Source of the DNA: Zelonia costaricensis
Taxonomy: Eukaryota; Euglenozoa; Kinetoplastea; Trypanosomatida; Trypanosomatidae
Assembly (NCBI GenBank): GCA_030849075.1
Contig: JASAOO010003551.1
Coordinates: 6,254-70,253, forward strand
Reading direction: 5' to 3'
Length of the DNA: 64,000 nucleotides
Positions 31,671 to 40,500 of this stretch are shown here, piece after piece. Numbering within the stretch: position 1 is the stretch's first letter; each line of letters opens with the position of its first letter. The notes under the pieces are model-generated. The model did no database searches, was not told where the DNA came from, and saw only the letters and a list, made by a program, of their open reading frames with translations. Made by a program: the position numbers and the translations under genes.

Positions 31671-31838
31671 CGCCGGGCACACAGGTGGAAGGAAGGCCAG
31701 AGAGAGGGAGGAAGACGGGACAAATGAAACGGCGCGGACGGGAGACAGAAACTGCTTGGGTTTTGGTGGCAGGGGACGCTGGCCGTGTGCAGGGGTTCCC
31801 GACGGTGCCGTCCGTGTATGTACGTGTATGTATGTGTA

Positions 31839-31859
31839 TGTGTGTGTGTGTGTGTGTGT
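31839..31859 (-). repeat. CA microsatellite (sense) before the J-protein
   Basis: GT repeats on the plus strand, preceded by GTAT-interrupted units from about 31813, lying 170-190 bases upstream of the chosen ATG. This tract generates the THTHTH leader in the longer open frame. Confidence 0.75.
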
Positions 31860-32210
31860 AGCCGGCACCGATCAAAGAGGATGGGGGAGAGGCAATCGGT
31901 GCGGAGGGAGTGGGAGCACAACACGAAGAAGAAGAGGGCACGCGCAGGAATGTGCGCCCTCGGCGACACGCTGTTCAACCATGACGGGGCGGTGCATCGG
32001 CGAGCCGCCGCTGCTCACCGGAGAAGGGTCACGCACTGTCTGCGTCTATAGACACGCCACGCCCACGTTCTTTGTTCAGCCAAGGCCTTGTATTTCACCG
32101 TGGCTGAGCGCTCGGTTTGTACGCTGATGCTGTCCAAGGTAACTGCGCCTGGAAGAGAAGCAAGTCGGTGCCCATTCCCTGGTCGGGGTGGGCGCTTCGT
32201 TTGGCTCGTC

Positions 32211-32217
32211 AAAAAAA
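32211..32217 (-). terminator. RNA polymerase III terminator of tRNA-Ala
   Basis: Seven T on the coding strand (seven A on the plus strand), starting one base after the mature tRNA 3' end. This is the usual oligo-T stop signal for RNA polymerase III. Confidence 0.85.
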
Positions 32218-32218
32218 G

Positions 32219-32290
32219 TGGACGAGTAGGGGATCGAACCCTAGGCCTTCCGTATGCGAAACGGACGCTCTACCACTGAGCTACACGCCC
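32219..32290 (-). tRNA. tRNA-Ala, anticodon CGC
   Basis: 72 bases that fold fully by hand: acceptor GGGCGTG paired with CTCGTCC (one G-T and one T-T), D stem GCTC/GAGC, anticodon stem TCCGT/ACGGA with loop TTCGCAT (anticodon CGC, reading GCG codons), variable loop AGGCC, T stem TAGGG/CCCTA with loop TTCGATC, and discriminator A. The internal A box (TAGCTCAGTGG) and B box (GGTTCGATCCC) are intact. No intron and no encoded CCA. The gene is transcribed in the same direction as its protein-coding neighbours and carries its own oligo-T terminator. Confidence 0.97.
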
Positions 32291-32347
32291 AATGACGCCT
32301 CGCCACTATGGCATCTAGGGGGCTGACAGGAATCACGTCACCAGCGC

Positions 32348-32770
32348 TCACGCCTGCCGCGCCGCGGCTGCCAAGCGCTGCTGACAGCGCTCCTCCGTCT
32401 CGGCGGCGCGGCGCTGCAGGCGGTCCATCGAGTCGCGGCGCGCCGCCGCCGCCCGGATCGACGTCTCCTCGACGAGAACGGCGAAGTTGCGCTGCTTCTC
32501 CTCGATCATCTTGATCGAGCTCCTGGCCTTGAACTGCCACATGTCGACGCCCTGCTGGAACTGCTCCACCATGCGCAGGAGCTTGTCAAAGTCGGCCTGG
32601 AGGTCGCGCTGGTCCTCCGTCAGCGCCCCCCGGACGCCGCTGAGGAGCAGCCCGAGCTCCTGCTCGACCTCCGCGTCCAGGACGGCCGCGCTGGTGCTCA
32701 GCTGCTCGCACTGCTGCCGCTCCACCTCGCCCCACGCCGCCTCGAACTGTGCCTCGGTGGTGCCGTTCAT
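32348..32770 (-). CDS. Small coiled-coil protein, unknown function
   Basis: 140 residues from the ATG encoding MNGTTEAQFEAAWGEVERQQ. The open frame runs 69 codons further up through CA-repeat and Ser/His-rich leader, which I exclude. The protein is almost entirely helical and charged, with heptad-like spacing (LLLSGVRGALTEDQRDLQAD, then RMVEQFQQGVDMWQFKARSS, then RDSMDRLQRRAAETEERCQQ). It has no signal peptide, no membrane segment and no catalytic motif. Small helical proteins of this kind in kinetoplastids are often subunits of flagellar or cytoskeletal assemblies, but nothing in the sequence shows that here. It lies directly upstream of the tRNA gene, whose end is 57 bases from its stop. 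Confidence 0.8.
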   Translation of the reverse strand: MNGTTEAQFEAAWGEVERQQCEQLSTSAAVLDAEVEQELGLLLSGVRGALTEDQRDLQADFDKLLRMVEQFQQGVDMWQFKARSSIKMIEEKQRNFAVLVEETSIRAAAARRDSMDRLQRRAAETEERCQQRLAAAARQA

Positions 32771-33169
32771 CCTGAGTGCAGCGAAACAAGCAAAGCGGTG
32801 GCAACACCGAAATCTATAAGTGTATGGGTGTGTCTGTCTGTGTGTGTCTGTGTTGGGGTGGGACAGAGAGAGACAAGGATGAGCAAAGCGGCCGTATGTG
32901 TGTGTGTGTATGTACGAGGCGAAGAGGAGTACGCAAGTGGCGGCGGCCTGCACGGAGGAAGGATGGGAGTAGAGCATCAGGTGAGGGAGCAGGCTTCCGG
33001 CCGAGACAGCTCAAGAGGCTGCGCTTGTCTCTCGGTGTCATAGGGGCGGGGTGGGGCAGCTCAATTGTGCCGCACACGGCTGCAGAAGTGCCGCGAGCAA
33101 AGCCCGAGTCGCCGCAGAGCGCGGCGGAGGCGGAGACGCAAAGGGCGGTTGCGCGCCTGGCTCCCTCTG

Positions 33170-33200
<31 letters not shown>

Positions 33201-33405
33201 TCTGCGTGTCGCTGCACTGCGCACGGGTTTGGCGAGAGGAAGGAGATGGAGTTGGGTGGTGGCTGATCGCTTTGTTCGCGGGCCGTGCGAGCAGCAGAAG
33301 CAGAAGCAAAGAGAAGATATTGCTGGCTGATGACGGGGCGGTAGCGGCGGCGGCGAGGAGGCGCGTTTGCCCCTGTCCGGCAAAGTTGTGACGCGACGAC
33401 CCCCC
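32771..33405 (-). other. Intergenic spacer between ATG9 and the coiled-coil gene
   Basis: About 635 bases with interrupted CA-type (sense) repeats at 32820-32860 and 32896-32912 close to the coiled-coil ATG and a longer one at 33169-33200. No gene is supported. Confidence 0.6.
33169..33200 (-). repeat. CA microsatellite (sense)
   Basis: About twelve GT units on the plus strand, then a GG break and four more. It lies about 200 bases after the ATG9 stop and 400 bases before the coiled-coil start. Confidence 0.8.
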
Positions 33406-35670
33406 TCACCCTGAGCCGCCACTGCCGTCGGCCTCCGTGCCGTAGTGAGCTGCGTCCCGGCGGTGTGCAGGAAGTTGCGTGGAGCGCGAAGAGTGCAGCG
33501 TGGGCCGCGAGGAGGACACCTGCGACACGAAGAGCTGCTCCCGCTCATGCGCAGTCGTGGCACCGACCGCGAACGCCGATACGCCGCCGGACGCCTCGCC
33601 GTCGGCCCCCGCATCTGCCTGCAACGGCGGCAACGGCGGCTCAGCCGCGGCGGGGGCGGCGGGGGCGGCGGTGATGACGACGGTGGTGCCCTCGCGTGGG
33701 GCGGCGAGGCGCCGCTCAGAGCGTGCGGACTTGGGTGCGGCGACGGAGTCTCTCGAGAGGGTCAGGTCGTCCACGACGACGGCGCTCGCCTCGGGCGGAG
33801 CCGTAGCGGCGCGCACGCGGTGACTGAGCTGGCGCAAGAAGGACTGCAGCGCCGCGTCGCGACCGCTCGCCGGTGTCTCGCGGCCGGTCTGGCCGTCGAC
33901 GTGCTGCAGCGTCCACTGCGAGTAGACCGCCGCGAAGCTGGCGACGGAGAACTGCACCTTCTCGACACGCTTGTGCGCGGCCCCTGTCACGGCCGCGGCG
34001 CCGCCCAGCAGCGTCGCGCTCATCTCCGCCTCGTTGCTGCGCGTCGAGGCTGAGGTGGGATGGGCGCCGCTGGAGTCGTGCTCCTCCGACGCGGCGCCGG
34101 TGAGGGAGGCGGTGCCCCAGTCGGAGCCCACCGCGACGGAGCCGACGCCGTCGACAGTCGTGGAGTGGCGCAGCACGAAGTCGACCAGCACTTCGGCGCT
34201 GCCGTCCTGCAGGGCGTAAAGGAGGAGGAAGGGCAGCGCCAGGCTCTTGAGCAGCCCGGTCGCCACCACCAGCAGCCGGTTCTTGAAGAAGATCGCCGTG
34301 ATGTGCTCGTAGAAGGCGTCGGCCGAGTAGAACCACTCCGCCGCGCTGTAGTGCAGGTGGTCGACCAGCCGCTCAAGGTCCGCAGCGTACGCGTACTCGC
34401 GGCCCCGCGGGTCGACCTCCGGCACGCACGCGTACAGCATCAGCGCCAACGTGAGCCACCACACCAGCGTGAGGCCGCCAATGGAGCCACCGATGAGAAG
34501 GGCCGGGTTGAGGAAAGAGAGAACCGCCGTGACGAGCACGCACGTGCTGCACACCCGCCGCACCAGCCGCGACACGCTGTTCGACACGCGGAGGCGCTCC
34601 ACCATGCGCTCGGCCACCTCGGCCCCGGCGCGCAGGCGGCACGCGTGCAGGTGCTCCACCTCGTTATAGAGCCGGAAGCGCCACTCCGCCTCGGTGGTCC
34701 ACATGCGTTGCGACATGCTCCAGTAGTTCACCTTCACCTGCGCCGCATTCTTGACGAGCACCTTCAGCGTCGCGTAGACGCAAAAGAAGAGGTAGCCGAC
34801 GCCGTAGACGAAGGCGCAAGTGACCATGGTCGTGCGCACCGCCCACATGCACTTGTGGCGCGACTCCACGGTGCGGAAGGCGTCGAACATCGAGTCGACC
34901 AGAACCCTCAGCACACTCGAGCTGACGTGCTGCAGCGCAGTACCCTGCAGCGCGTCCGCCTCGTGCAGCGCGATGAGGTAGTTCTCCAGCTGCATTAGAC
35001 CCTGCACGGCGCGCAGCGGGTCGAGCGGCTCGCCTGGGGCACCGAACTTAACGCTGCCGTTGCGGCCCACCGCGGCGCAGATCGTCTCGAGGAACTCGCC
35101 CCAGCCGGCGGTGCTGAGGGCGATGGCGTCGCCCTCGCAGAGGCCAATGAACTCGTGCCCGTCCCGCGCGTCCAGCCCGCGCCGCCACTGATAGCGCCAG
35201 CGGTGCAGCGGAGAGAGGAAGCCGGTGTCGACACCCGCCTCACGCGCCACCTCCTCCACCTCCGCTTGAAGGTAGTAGGTCTCAGCGAAGCGGAGCAGCT
35301 CGTAGGCGCAGGCGCCGACGGTGGAGCTGAGAAACACGAGGCCCCAGAGGTGGCCCCAGAACGTCTGGTGGAAGAGGTGCGGCGCGTGCAGTCCGCTCAC
35401 GAGGCTGGACGCGGCGCACTCAGCCTCGCTGCAGTGCAGCGCCACCACCCAGTTGAAGCGCAGCGTGAATATCACCGCGACGATGAGCAGCGCGAACGCG
35501 TTGAGAAAGTCGACCGCAGAGGCGACAGTTGCGCCCCAGAAGCCCTTGTTGTACCAGTACGTGTAAAGTGTCTGCGTGAAGAAGCGCATGTCCTCGATGC
35601 GGCCGCTGCCGGCGAACCGCAGGCTGAAGCGCGGGGTGCCCAGCACCGACGCCCGCAGTTGCCACGCCAT
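33406..35670 (-). CDS. ATG9: Autophagy protein 9, lipid scramblase
   Basis: 754 residues from the ATG encoding MAWQLRASVLGTPRF. The longer frame adds 50 Ser/Pro-rich residues from an upstream ATG and is judged leader. The opening core motif is present (MRFFTQTLYTYWYNKGFWGA), and the first membrane helix lies at about 50-72. Further helices are near 103-128 (GLVFLSSTVGACAYELL), around the TTMVTCAFVYGVGYLFFCVY segment, and the NPALLIGGS segment, a very typical ATG9 feature. MWTTEAEWRFRLYNEVEHLH matches the family's 'W-FR-(F/Y)NE--H' block. The late core has the re-entrant segment LLVVATGLLKSLALPFLLLY followed by VDFVLRHSTTVDGVGSVAVG, as in other ATG9 proteins. ATG9 vesicles seed the autophagosome, where the trimer scrambles lipids supplied by ATG2. 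Both termini are short compared with yeast. The C-terminus is disordered. Confidence 0.93.
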   Translation of the reverse strand: MAWQLRASVLGTPRFSLRFAGSGRIEDMRFFTQTLYTYWYNKGFWGATVASAVDFLNAFALLIVAVIFTLRFNWVVALHCSEAECAASSLVSGLHAPHLFHQTFWGHLWGLVFLSSTVGACAYELLRFAETYYLQAEVEEVAREAGVDTGFLSPLHRWRYQWRRGLDARDGHEFIGLCEGDAIALSTAGWGEFLETICAAVGRNGSVKFGAPGEPLDPLRAVQGLMQLENYLIALHEADALQGTALQHVSSSVLRVLVDSMFDAFRTVESRHKCMWAVRTTMVTCAFVYGVGYLFFCVYATLKVLVKNAAQVKVNYWSMSQRMWTTEAEWRFRLYNEVEHLHACRLRAGAEVAERMVERLRVSNSVSRLVRRVCSTCVLVTAVLSFLNPALLIGGSIGGLTLVWWLTLALMLYACVPEVDPRGREYAYAADLERLVDHLHYSAAEWFYSADAFYEHITAIFFKNRLLVVATGLLKSLALPFLLLYALQDGSAEVLVDFVLRHSTTVDGVGSVAVGSDWGTASLTGAASEEHDSSGAHPTSASTRSNEAEMSATLLGGAAAVTGAAHKRVEKVQFSVASFAAVYSQWTLQHVDGQTGRETPASGRDAALQSFLRQLSHRVRAATAPPEASAVVVDDLTLSRDSVAAPKSARSERRLAAPREGTTVVITAAPAAPAAAEPPLPPLQADAGADGEASGGVSAFAVGATTAHEREQLFVSQVSSSRPTLHSSRSTQLPAHRRDAAHYGTEADGSGGSG

Positions 35671-35799
35671 CGCAGCCTCAAAACGCACACAACGCGACCG
35701 CTGCAACAAAGACAATGCAGACGAGCGGCGCGGCGGCGGCGGCGGCGGCAACGAGAAACAGGGACAGGCGAAGCCCCCCACAGCAGAGAAACCGACGAG

Positions 35800-35836
35800 C
35801 TTGACAGCCACCGAACGCAACGAAGGAGAAAAAAAG
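35800..35836 (-). promoter_or_regulatory. Candidate trans-splice acceptor of ATG9
   Basis: The coding strand shows a pyrimidine tract containing CTCTTTTTTTCTCCTTC (complement of about 35818-35834), with the first following AG at 35800-35801. Use of that AG would give a 5' UTR of about 130 bases and would remove the in-frame upstream ATG at 35820, supporting the shorter protein. Confidence 0.45.
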
Positions 35837-36241
35837 AGCGGGAGATGAGCCGAGGTGGCAAAGGGAAAACGCAGTGGATGCTTGGCTGCTCTGAGCTACT
35901 GTGGGGATGTCGACGGGGGGGGAGAAGAACTGCGAAGAGGAGAGGGGGTCTGAACTGTGTTTACGTGAATGTGTGCGTAAGCACCTCTTCTCTTTGCGCT
36001 TGCGTGCCTGCACGAGTGTGCAAGAGGGGCACCGAGGCTTCGAAGAGGGGAATGAAGGAGGTCACGGCACCGCTCAAGTATGCAGCAGGCGCACGTAGAA
36101 AAAAAAGGAGATGCGCCACGACGGGCAGCCTGTGCGCGTCTACAACGTCGCCGATCTTCTTCTTTGTTTGTTCGTGGTCGCCTGCCTGAATGCGGGGTGG
36201 GAAGAGAACCGCCGGTTGCGCCCCACCCGCTGCGACCACAG

Positions 36242-36262
36242 ACACACACACACACACACACA
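36242..36262. repeat. CA microsatellite
   Basis: Ten CA units on the plus strand (TG on the coding strand), in the middle of the spacer between the nucleoporin and ATG9 genes. Confidence 0.75.
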
Positions 36263-36575
36263 GGCGCGCTCACACTCACGCACAACGAAGCTTTATGTGG
36301 ATGTGGGTCGACGCAGAGTCTAAACGCGCGGCGGCAGAGACTCGCTGTCGAGGAGTGGGCCAGGGAAGAAGGGCCTAATGCCAGCCTTGGCAGCTGGCCG
36401 TAGACGAGCTCTGGAGAGGGGAGGGGGGCAAAGAGCGCGTGATGCGAAGGGTGAGGAGGAACGGAAGCTCGCCGGTCGACGCTGGAGGCCGAGCAGTGCA
36501 GCCGTCCTCGTTGTTTCAGTGTCGGGGGGGGGGGGTTAGGTGTACAGAACAGGAGTGGGTCATGTGAGTGTGGCC

Positions 36576-36601
36576 GTGTGTGTGTGTGTGTGTGTGTGTG
36601 T
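36576..36601. repeat. GT microsatellite
   Basis: Twelve to thirteen GT units on the plus strand (CA on the coding strand), about 900 bases upstream of the ATG9 start. It is only 314 bases from a repeat of opposite polarity at 36242-36262. Confidence 0.8.
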
Positions 36602-37271
36602 CGACCGGTGAGGTTGTGCGAAGGGAGAGATGACAACAGCGAGACAGGGAGGTGTCCAGGACAAGGCGGAAGCGGCTGGTGGAGAAGGCTGCGCAATCCC
36701 TACGGACAAGAGCGGCACACGCGGGGGTGGAGAGAGGGGGGGACGCCGGTGGTACTGCATCGTTCACGTGCGACCTCTGGGAGGTCGCCCACCGCGATGC
36801 AGCCAAAGTGGGACGTCGTCGTCGTCCTCATGCTTGTGCGCCGAGGTGTCTGAGCAGTGGTTCACCTCGACGAGGCAGAAAAAGCCAAGACCAACGGCAA
36901 AGCTCATGCGAGCCGCGCAAGAAACGTTGCTGTTTCCCTTGCGTGTGGCGCTGCCTTGCAGTGCTTGCGCATCACGACACAAGGGTCGGCCACGAGAGGC
37001 CACCCTCAACTCTTGTCTCTAGGCGGGTTGCCGGTGTGGTAGCGCATCCGCGAGCCTTTGTGACTGGAGAAACCTGCGGTGCAGTGGCACGTGACACCTT
37101 GCTTACCCGCTTCAGCGACGACGCGCGTGTGACACGAGGTGCGAGGCACCTCTCACGCCGGCCAGCACGCAGAGAACGAACCACGGAGGGAAAACGAACA
37201 AGAAGAACGCCGAGAAGGCGGAAAGCAATCAAGGAGAGCGGCGACGCCAGCGGGGCGAGTGCACTACCGTA

Positions 37272-37295
37272 CACACACACACACACACACACACA
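37272..37295. repeat. CA microsatellite after the nucleoporin gene
   Basis: Twelve CA units on the plus strand, hence TG on the coding strand, about 205 bases after the nucleoporin stop codon. Confidence 0.8.
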
Positions 37296-37500
37296 CGCCC
37301 TCCCACTCCCACCGCCCATGGCCGACGTCACAGACACCGCCTCGGTAAGACACGCACGCTGAGTGGAGATGGCGACTCACAGAAGGGAGCGGCGGAGACG
37401 AAGTAGTGGGCGGCACACGCATCGGCTTGACGCGTCTGCGTCAAGTCACGGCAAAGCGCTGGTTGATGAAGGAGACGAGGTGGTGAGCGCCGCGTGGCCT

Positions 37501-40500
37501 CTACCACGCTTGAATCGCCAGCTTTGCCAGCGCCTTCTCCAAGGCGGCGTGCGTCGCAACGCTGGGCATGTTCTCCGGTGCGGTGGCCTCCTCCGCTGCT
37601 GGAGGAAACACCGGCTCGAGCCACTCCGCCTTCACTCGGGTCAGTTCGACCAGTCTATGGAACTCGGCGAGCGGCCCGCCGCGCTGCCGCTGCTCGTGGG
37701 CACGCATGGCGTTTCGCTTGCAGAAGGCGCGCACGGCGTCGAGGCGGTTGGCTGGGAGCTCGATCATGTGCAGCGGCAGCAGCGCCCAGAACCATGTTTC
37801 GTCGCTGCACTCAAGCTGCGCCGCCATGCCGAGGAGTACCGACGTCTCGGCGTCGCGGTAGACCTGCTCGCGCGGCAGCTCAATCGCACGGATGGCCGCA
37901 ACGATGACGAAGGCGACGAGGTAGTCGGCGCCGGCGTAGGTGGACGCGTGCGGGTGCAGGCACGCAGCTGGCGGTGCCGCCCCGTACGCGAAGCCCTCGA
38001 GCAGCAGCAGCGCGGCGTCCTGAAACGTGTTGCCGCGACGCACGAGGTCGGCGCCGCGGCGTGTCTGCAGCAGGGCGCCGTCGACGCGCTCGGCGTACGG
38101 GGGCAGCGGGTTGAGGTGGCGCGACGACGGAGCGCGCAGGCGGTCGAGGAAGGCGAGGACAATCTCCTCGGCGGGGGTGTCGGGCACGCAGCCGTAGAAG
38201 GCGAAGATACCCAGCAGCTGCTTCCACGTCGCCGCCGTCGGCGCCGCCCGCACGCCGGCCGCGTCCTCGCCGATGCCCGTGTACTCGTCGACGCTGATGA
38301 ACGGCTCGACCTTGCCTGAGAGGAGACTCACTACACGCTGCCGCACCTCCTCGCCATTCTTGAAGCCGCCCTTCGCCATCTCCACGTAGCCGCCGAACTG
38401 ATTACCCTCGCCGCACACACGCACGACGCGCGCCAGCTCCTCGTTGGCGATCGCACGCGCCGAGGTGCGGGCCTCCCGCAGCTTGTGGCACAGCATGATC
38501 TGCACAAGCTCCTCCGCTGGCGACAGCCGTGCCACTGCGGTGACACTGCTGTCGAGGAGGGACGCCAGCTCCGCCTTGAGCCACGCGGCGAGGTTGCGGT
38601 GGCGCAGCTGGGTGAGGTAGCGTGCCTCCTCGACCGCGTTCGGCACAGCCTCGTCCGCCTCAGGCAGCGCGTAGAGCGCAGAGAGCAGCGAGAGCACGGT
38701 GCGAGTCTGCTGCGTCGAAAGGAGCTCTATGCGAGTGAGGCCGGCCGCACCGGCGCCGGCGACAGCGCCCTCGACGACCTTCTCCGCCACCGCCAGCTTC
38801 TCCGCCGAGAGGGTGGTGCGGCTCTTGGTGCGATGCAGGTGAATGCTGAGGAGCGGGCACGTCTCCCCGGCAGCCGCGTCTGTGTGCTGCACGAAGAGGC
38901 GCAGCAGCGCTACGGCGCACCGTGCGAGGGGCGCATCAGCGGGCTTGTGCCACGGAAACGGCGTCGCTGCCACGGCGCACGCGCCCGTCACCTCCGGCAC
39001 GGCCCCCGCGCCGTCCACACCATCGCGCAGCTCCGCATGAGAGGGGAAGGCAACGGTGCCGGCGGTGCTCCAGCCGGCACGTGCGCTGCGCGCCAGCACG
39101 CCGCGAATCGTCCGCGCCGAGGCCTGCAGCGGCGCCCCTGTGCCCGCGTAAGTGCGCTGGATGATGGAGTTCTGCGCGCTCACGTAGTACACACGCGGCT
39201 CCGCAGCTCGCGGCGCGGCGCCCAGCCTCACAGCAAACGGCTCGCACTTGCTCGTCACCCCCATGTCCGGCAGGTCGTACGGCAGGCGGAAGTCGCCCGT
39301 GGCGAGCGCTGCGGAGCGCCGCTCCACGACGGGGCGGCGCGACGGTGGCGGCGGCGGTACTACGTACGTGCGCACCTCAGCCGTGGCGTTCGCCGTCGTG
39401 CCCAGCGCTCCGCCACGGGACGGTGCCGGCTTGGGCGGCTCGGCGACTCGCATGTCGGTGGCGCCGCCGCTCACGAGCTCGACGCTGCGGTCCACATCGG
39501 GGCTCTGGGCGCCGTCGCTGCCGTCCTCCTCGTCGTGGATGATGGAGAGCGGCTCGCCCTCCCGTGACGGCCGTGTGGCCCTCGCCCGTGGCGCCTCGCG
39601 CGTCGACTGCACGTCGTTGAGGCGGTAGACGAGGCATCCGTGCCGGTGGCCCACAAAGGTGGCGCCGATGTCACGGCAGTAGCGCGCCACCTCGTCCTGC
39701 GTCGAGCCCGCGGCGTCATGCACGCGCACCTCGGCGCGCACGTTCAGCCCACTTGATGGCGGCGGTGCGTCCCCGCTGGGGTACAGCGCGACGCGGCCGT
39801 CGCTGCCGAGCCGCACCACCGCCGCAACGTCGACGCGCACGAGGTTCACCGGCTCCAGGAATCGCATCTCGCAGGCGCCATCGCGGCGGCTCACGACGAA
39901 GCGGAGGACGCGGCGCAGCTCCTCTGGCGAGCAAGCGGCCAGCTTGGCGAGGCTTGGCTCCAGCACGTAGTCGGGGTTGGTGCACCGTGGCGCCGCCGCG
40001 TTGGCCGCCGGCACATCTGCCACCGTGGCAGCCGGCCGCCGAGGTGAGTCGTGTGCCGACGCGTCGCGGGCACTCAGCGGCTCGCCCGCCGCCGCACCAC
40101 CGCCAAGCCGCAGCGGGTTGACAAGCATCTCCTTCAGCGCCGCCGGGGACAGCGCGCTGGACGCGAGGGACGCCGGCACCTGCTTAAGTGGCGCGTCGTC
40201 GTCCGGCACGCGCATCTGCGTCACCATCCACGTGTGCATCGCGCGCCGCGCTGGTGGGACGACCGCCTTTGCGTCGTCCTCACCCGTCTTAGCCGCCCGC
40301 TTCGAGGCTGGTGGCCGCTCGTACGAGTCGAAGAGTAGCACATTGCCGTACGGCGACGCGTTGTAGTCCGGCAGGGACATGAAGGCCAGGTCGGTCGGAC
40401 GGCCCACGTTGACGCCGCCTGCCGCCGGCGCAGCCGCAGCCGCAGCGGCACTCGCAGCGCCCGCAGGTGCCTGCCCGAACCCCCCGCCGGCAGCCGGCGC

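Larger units (their letters stand above)
31671..32347 (-). other. Spacer holding the tRNA gene and J-protein leader
   Basis: About 680 bases between the coiled-coil gene stop and the J-protein ATG. It contains the tRNA-Ala gene and its terminator, the CA-type microsatellite of the J-protein leader and a purine-rich plus-strand stretch at 31885-31940. No other gene is seen. Confidence 0.6.
35671..37500 (-). other. Intergenic spacer between the nucleoporin and ATG9 genes
   Basis: About 1.8 kb. It holds the ATG9 splice-acceptor candidate, CA-type and TG-type microsatellites at 36242-36262, 36576-36601 and 37272-37295, and a higher-complexity patch at 36890-37160 with no domain in any frame. No gene is supported. 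Confidence 0.55.

Noticed and set aside
33169..33200. Microsatellite cluster as a telomeric or origin repeat
   Set aside because: Simple GT dinucleotide, unlike the TTAGGG telomere unit, and similar tracts are spread over all spacers.
37363..38319. Plus-strand frame of 318 codons
   Set aside because: Antisense shadow of the Nup96-like solenoid, with no start context or domain.
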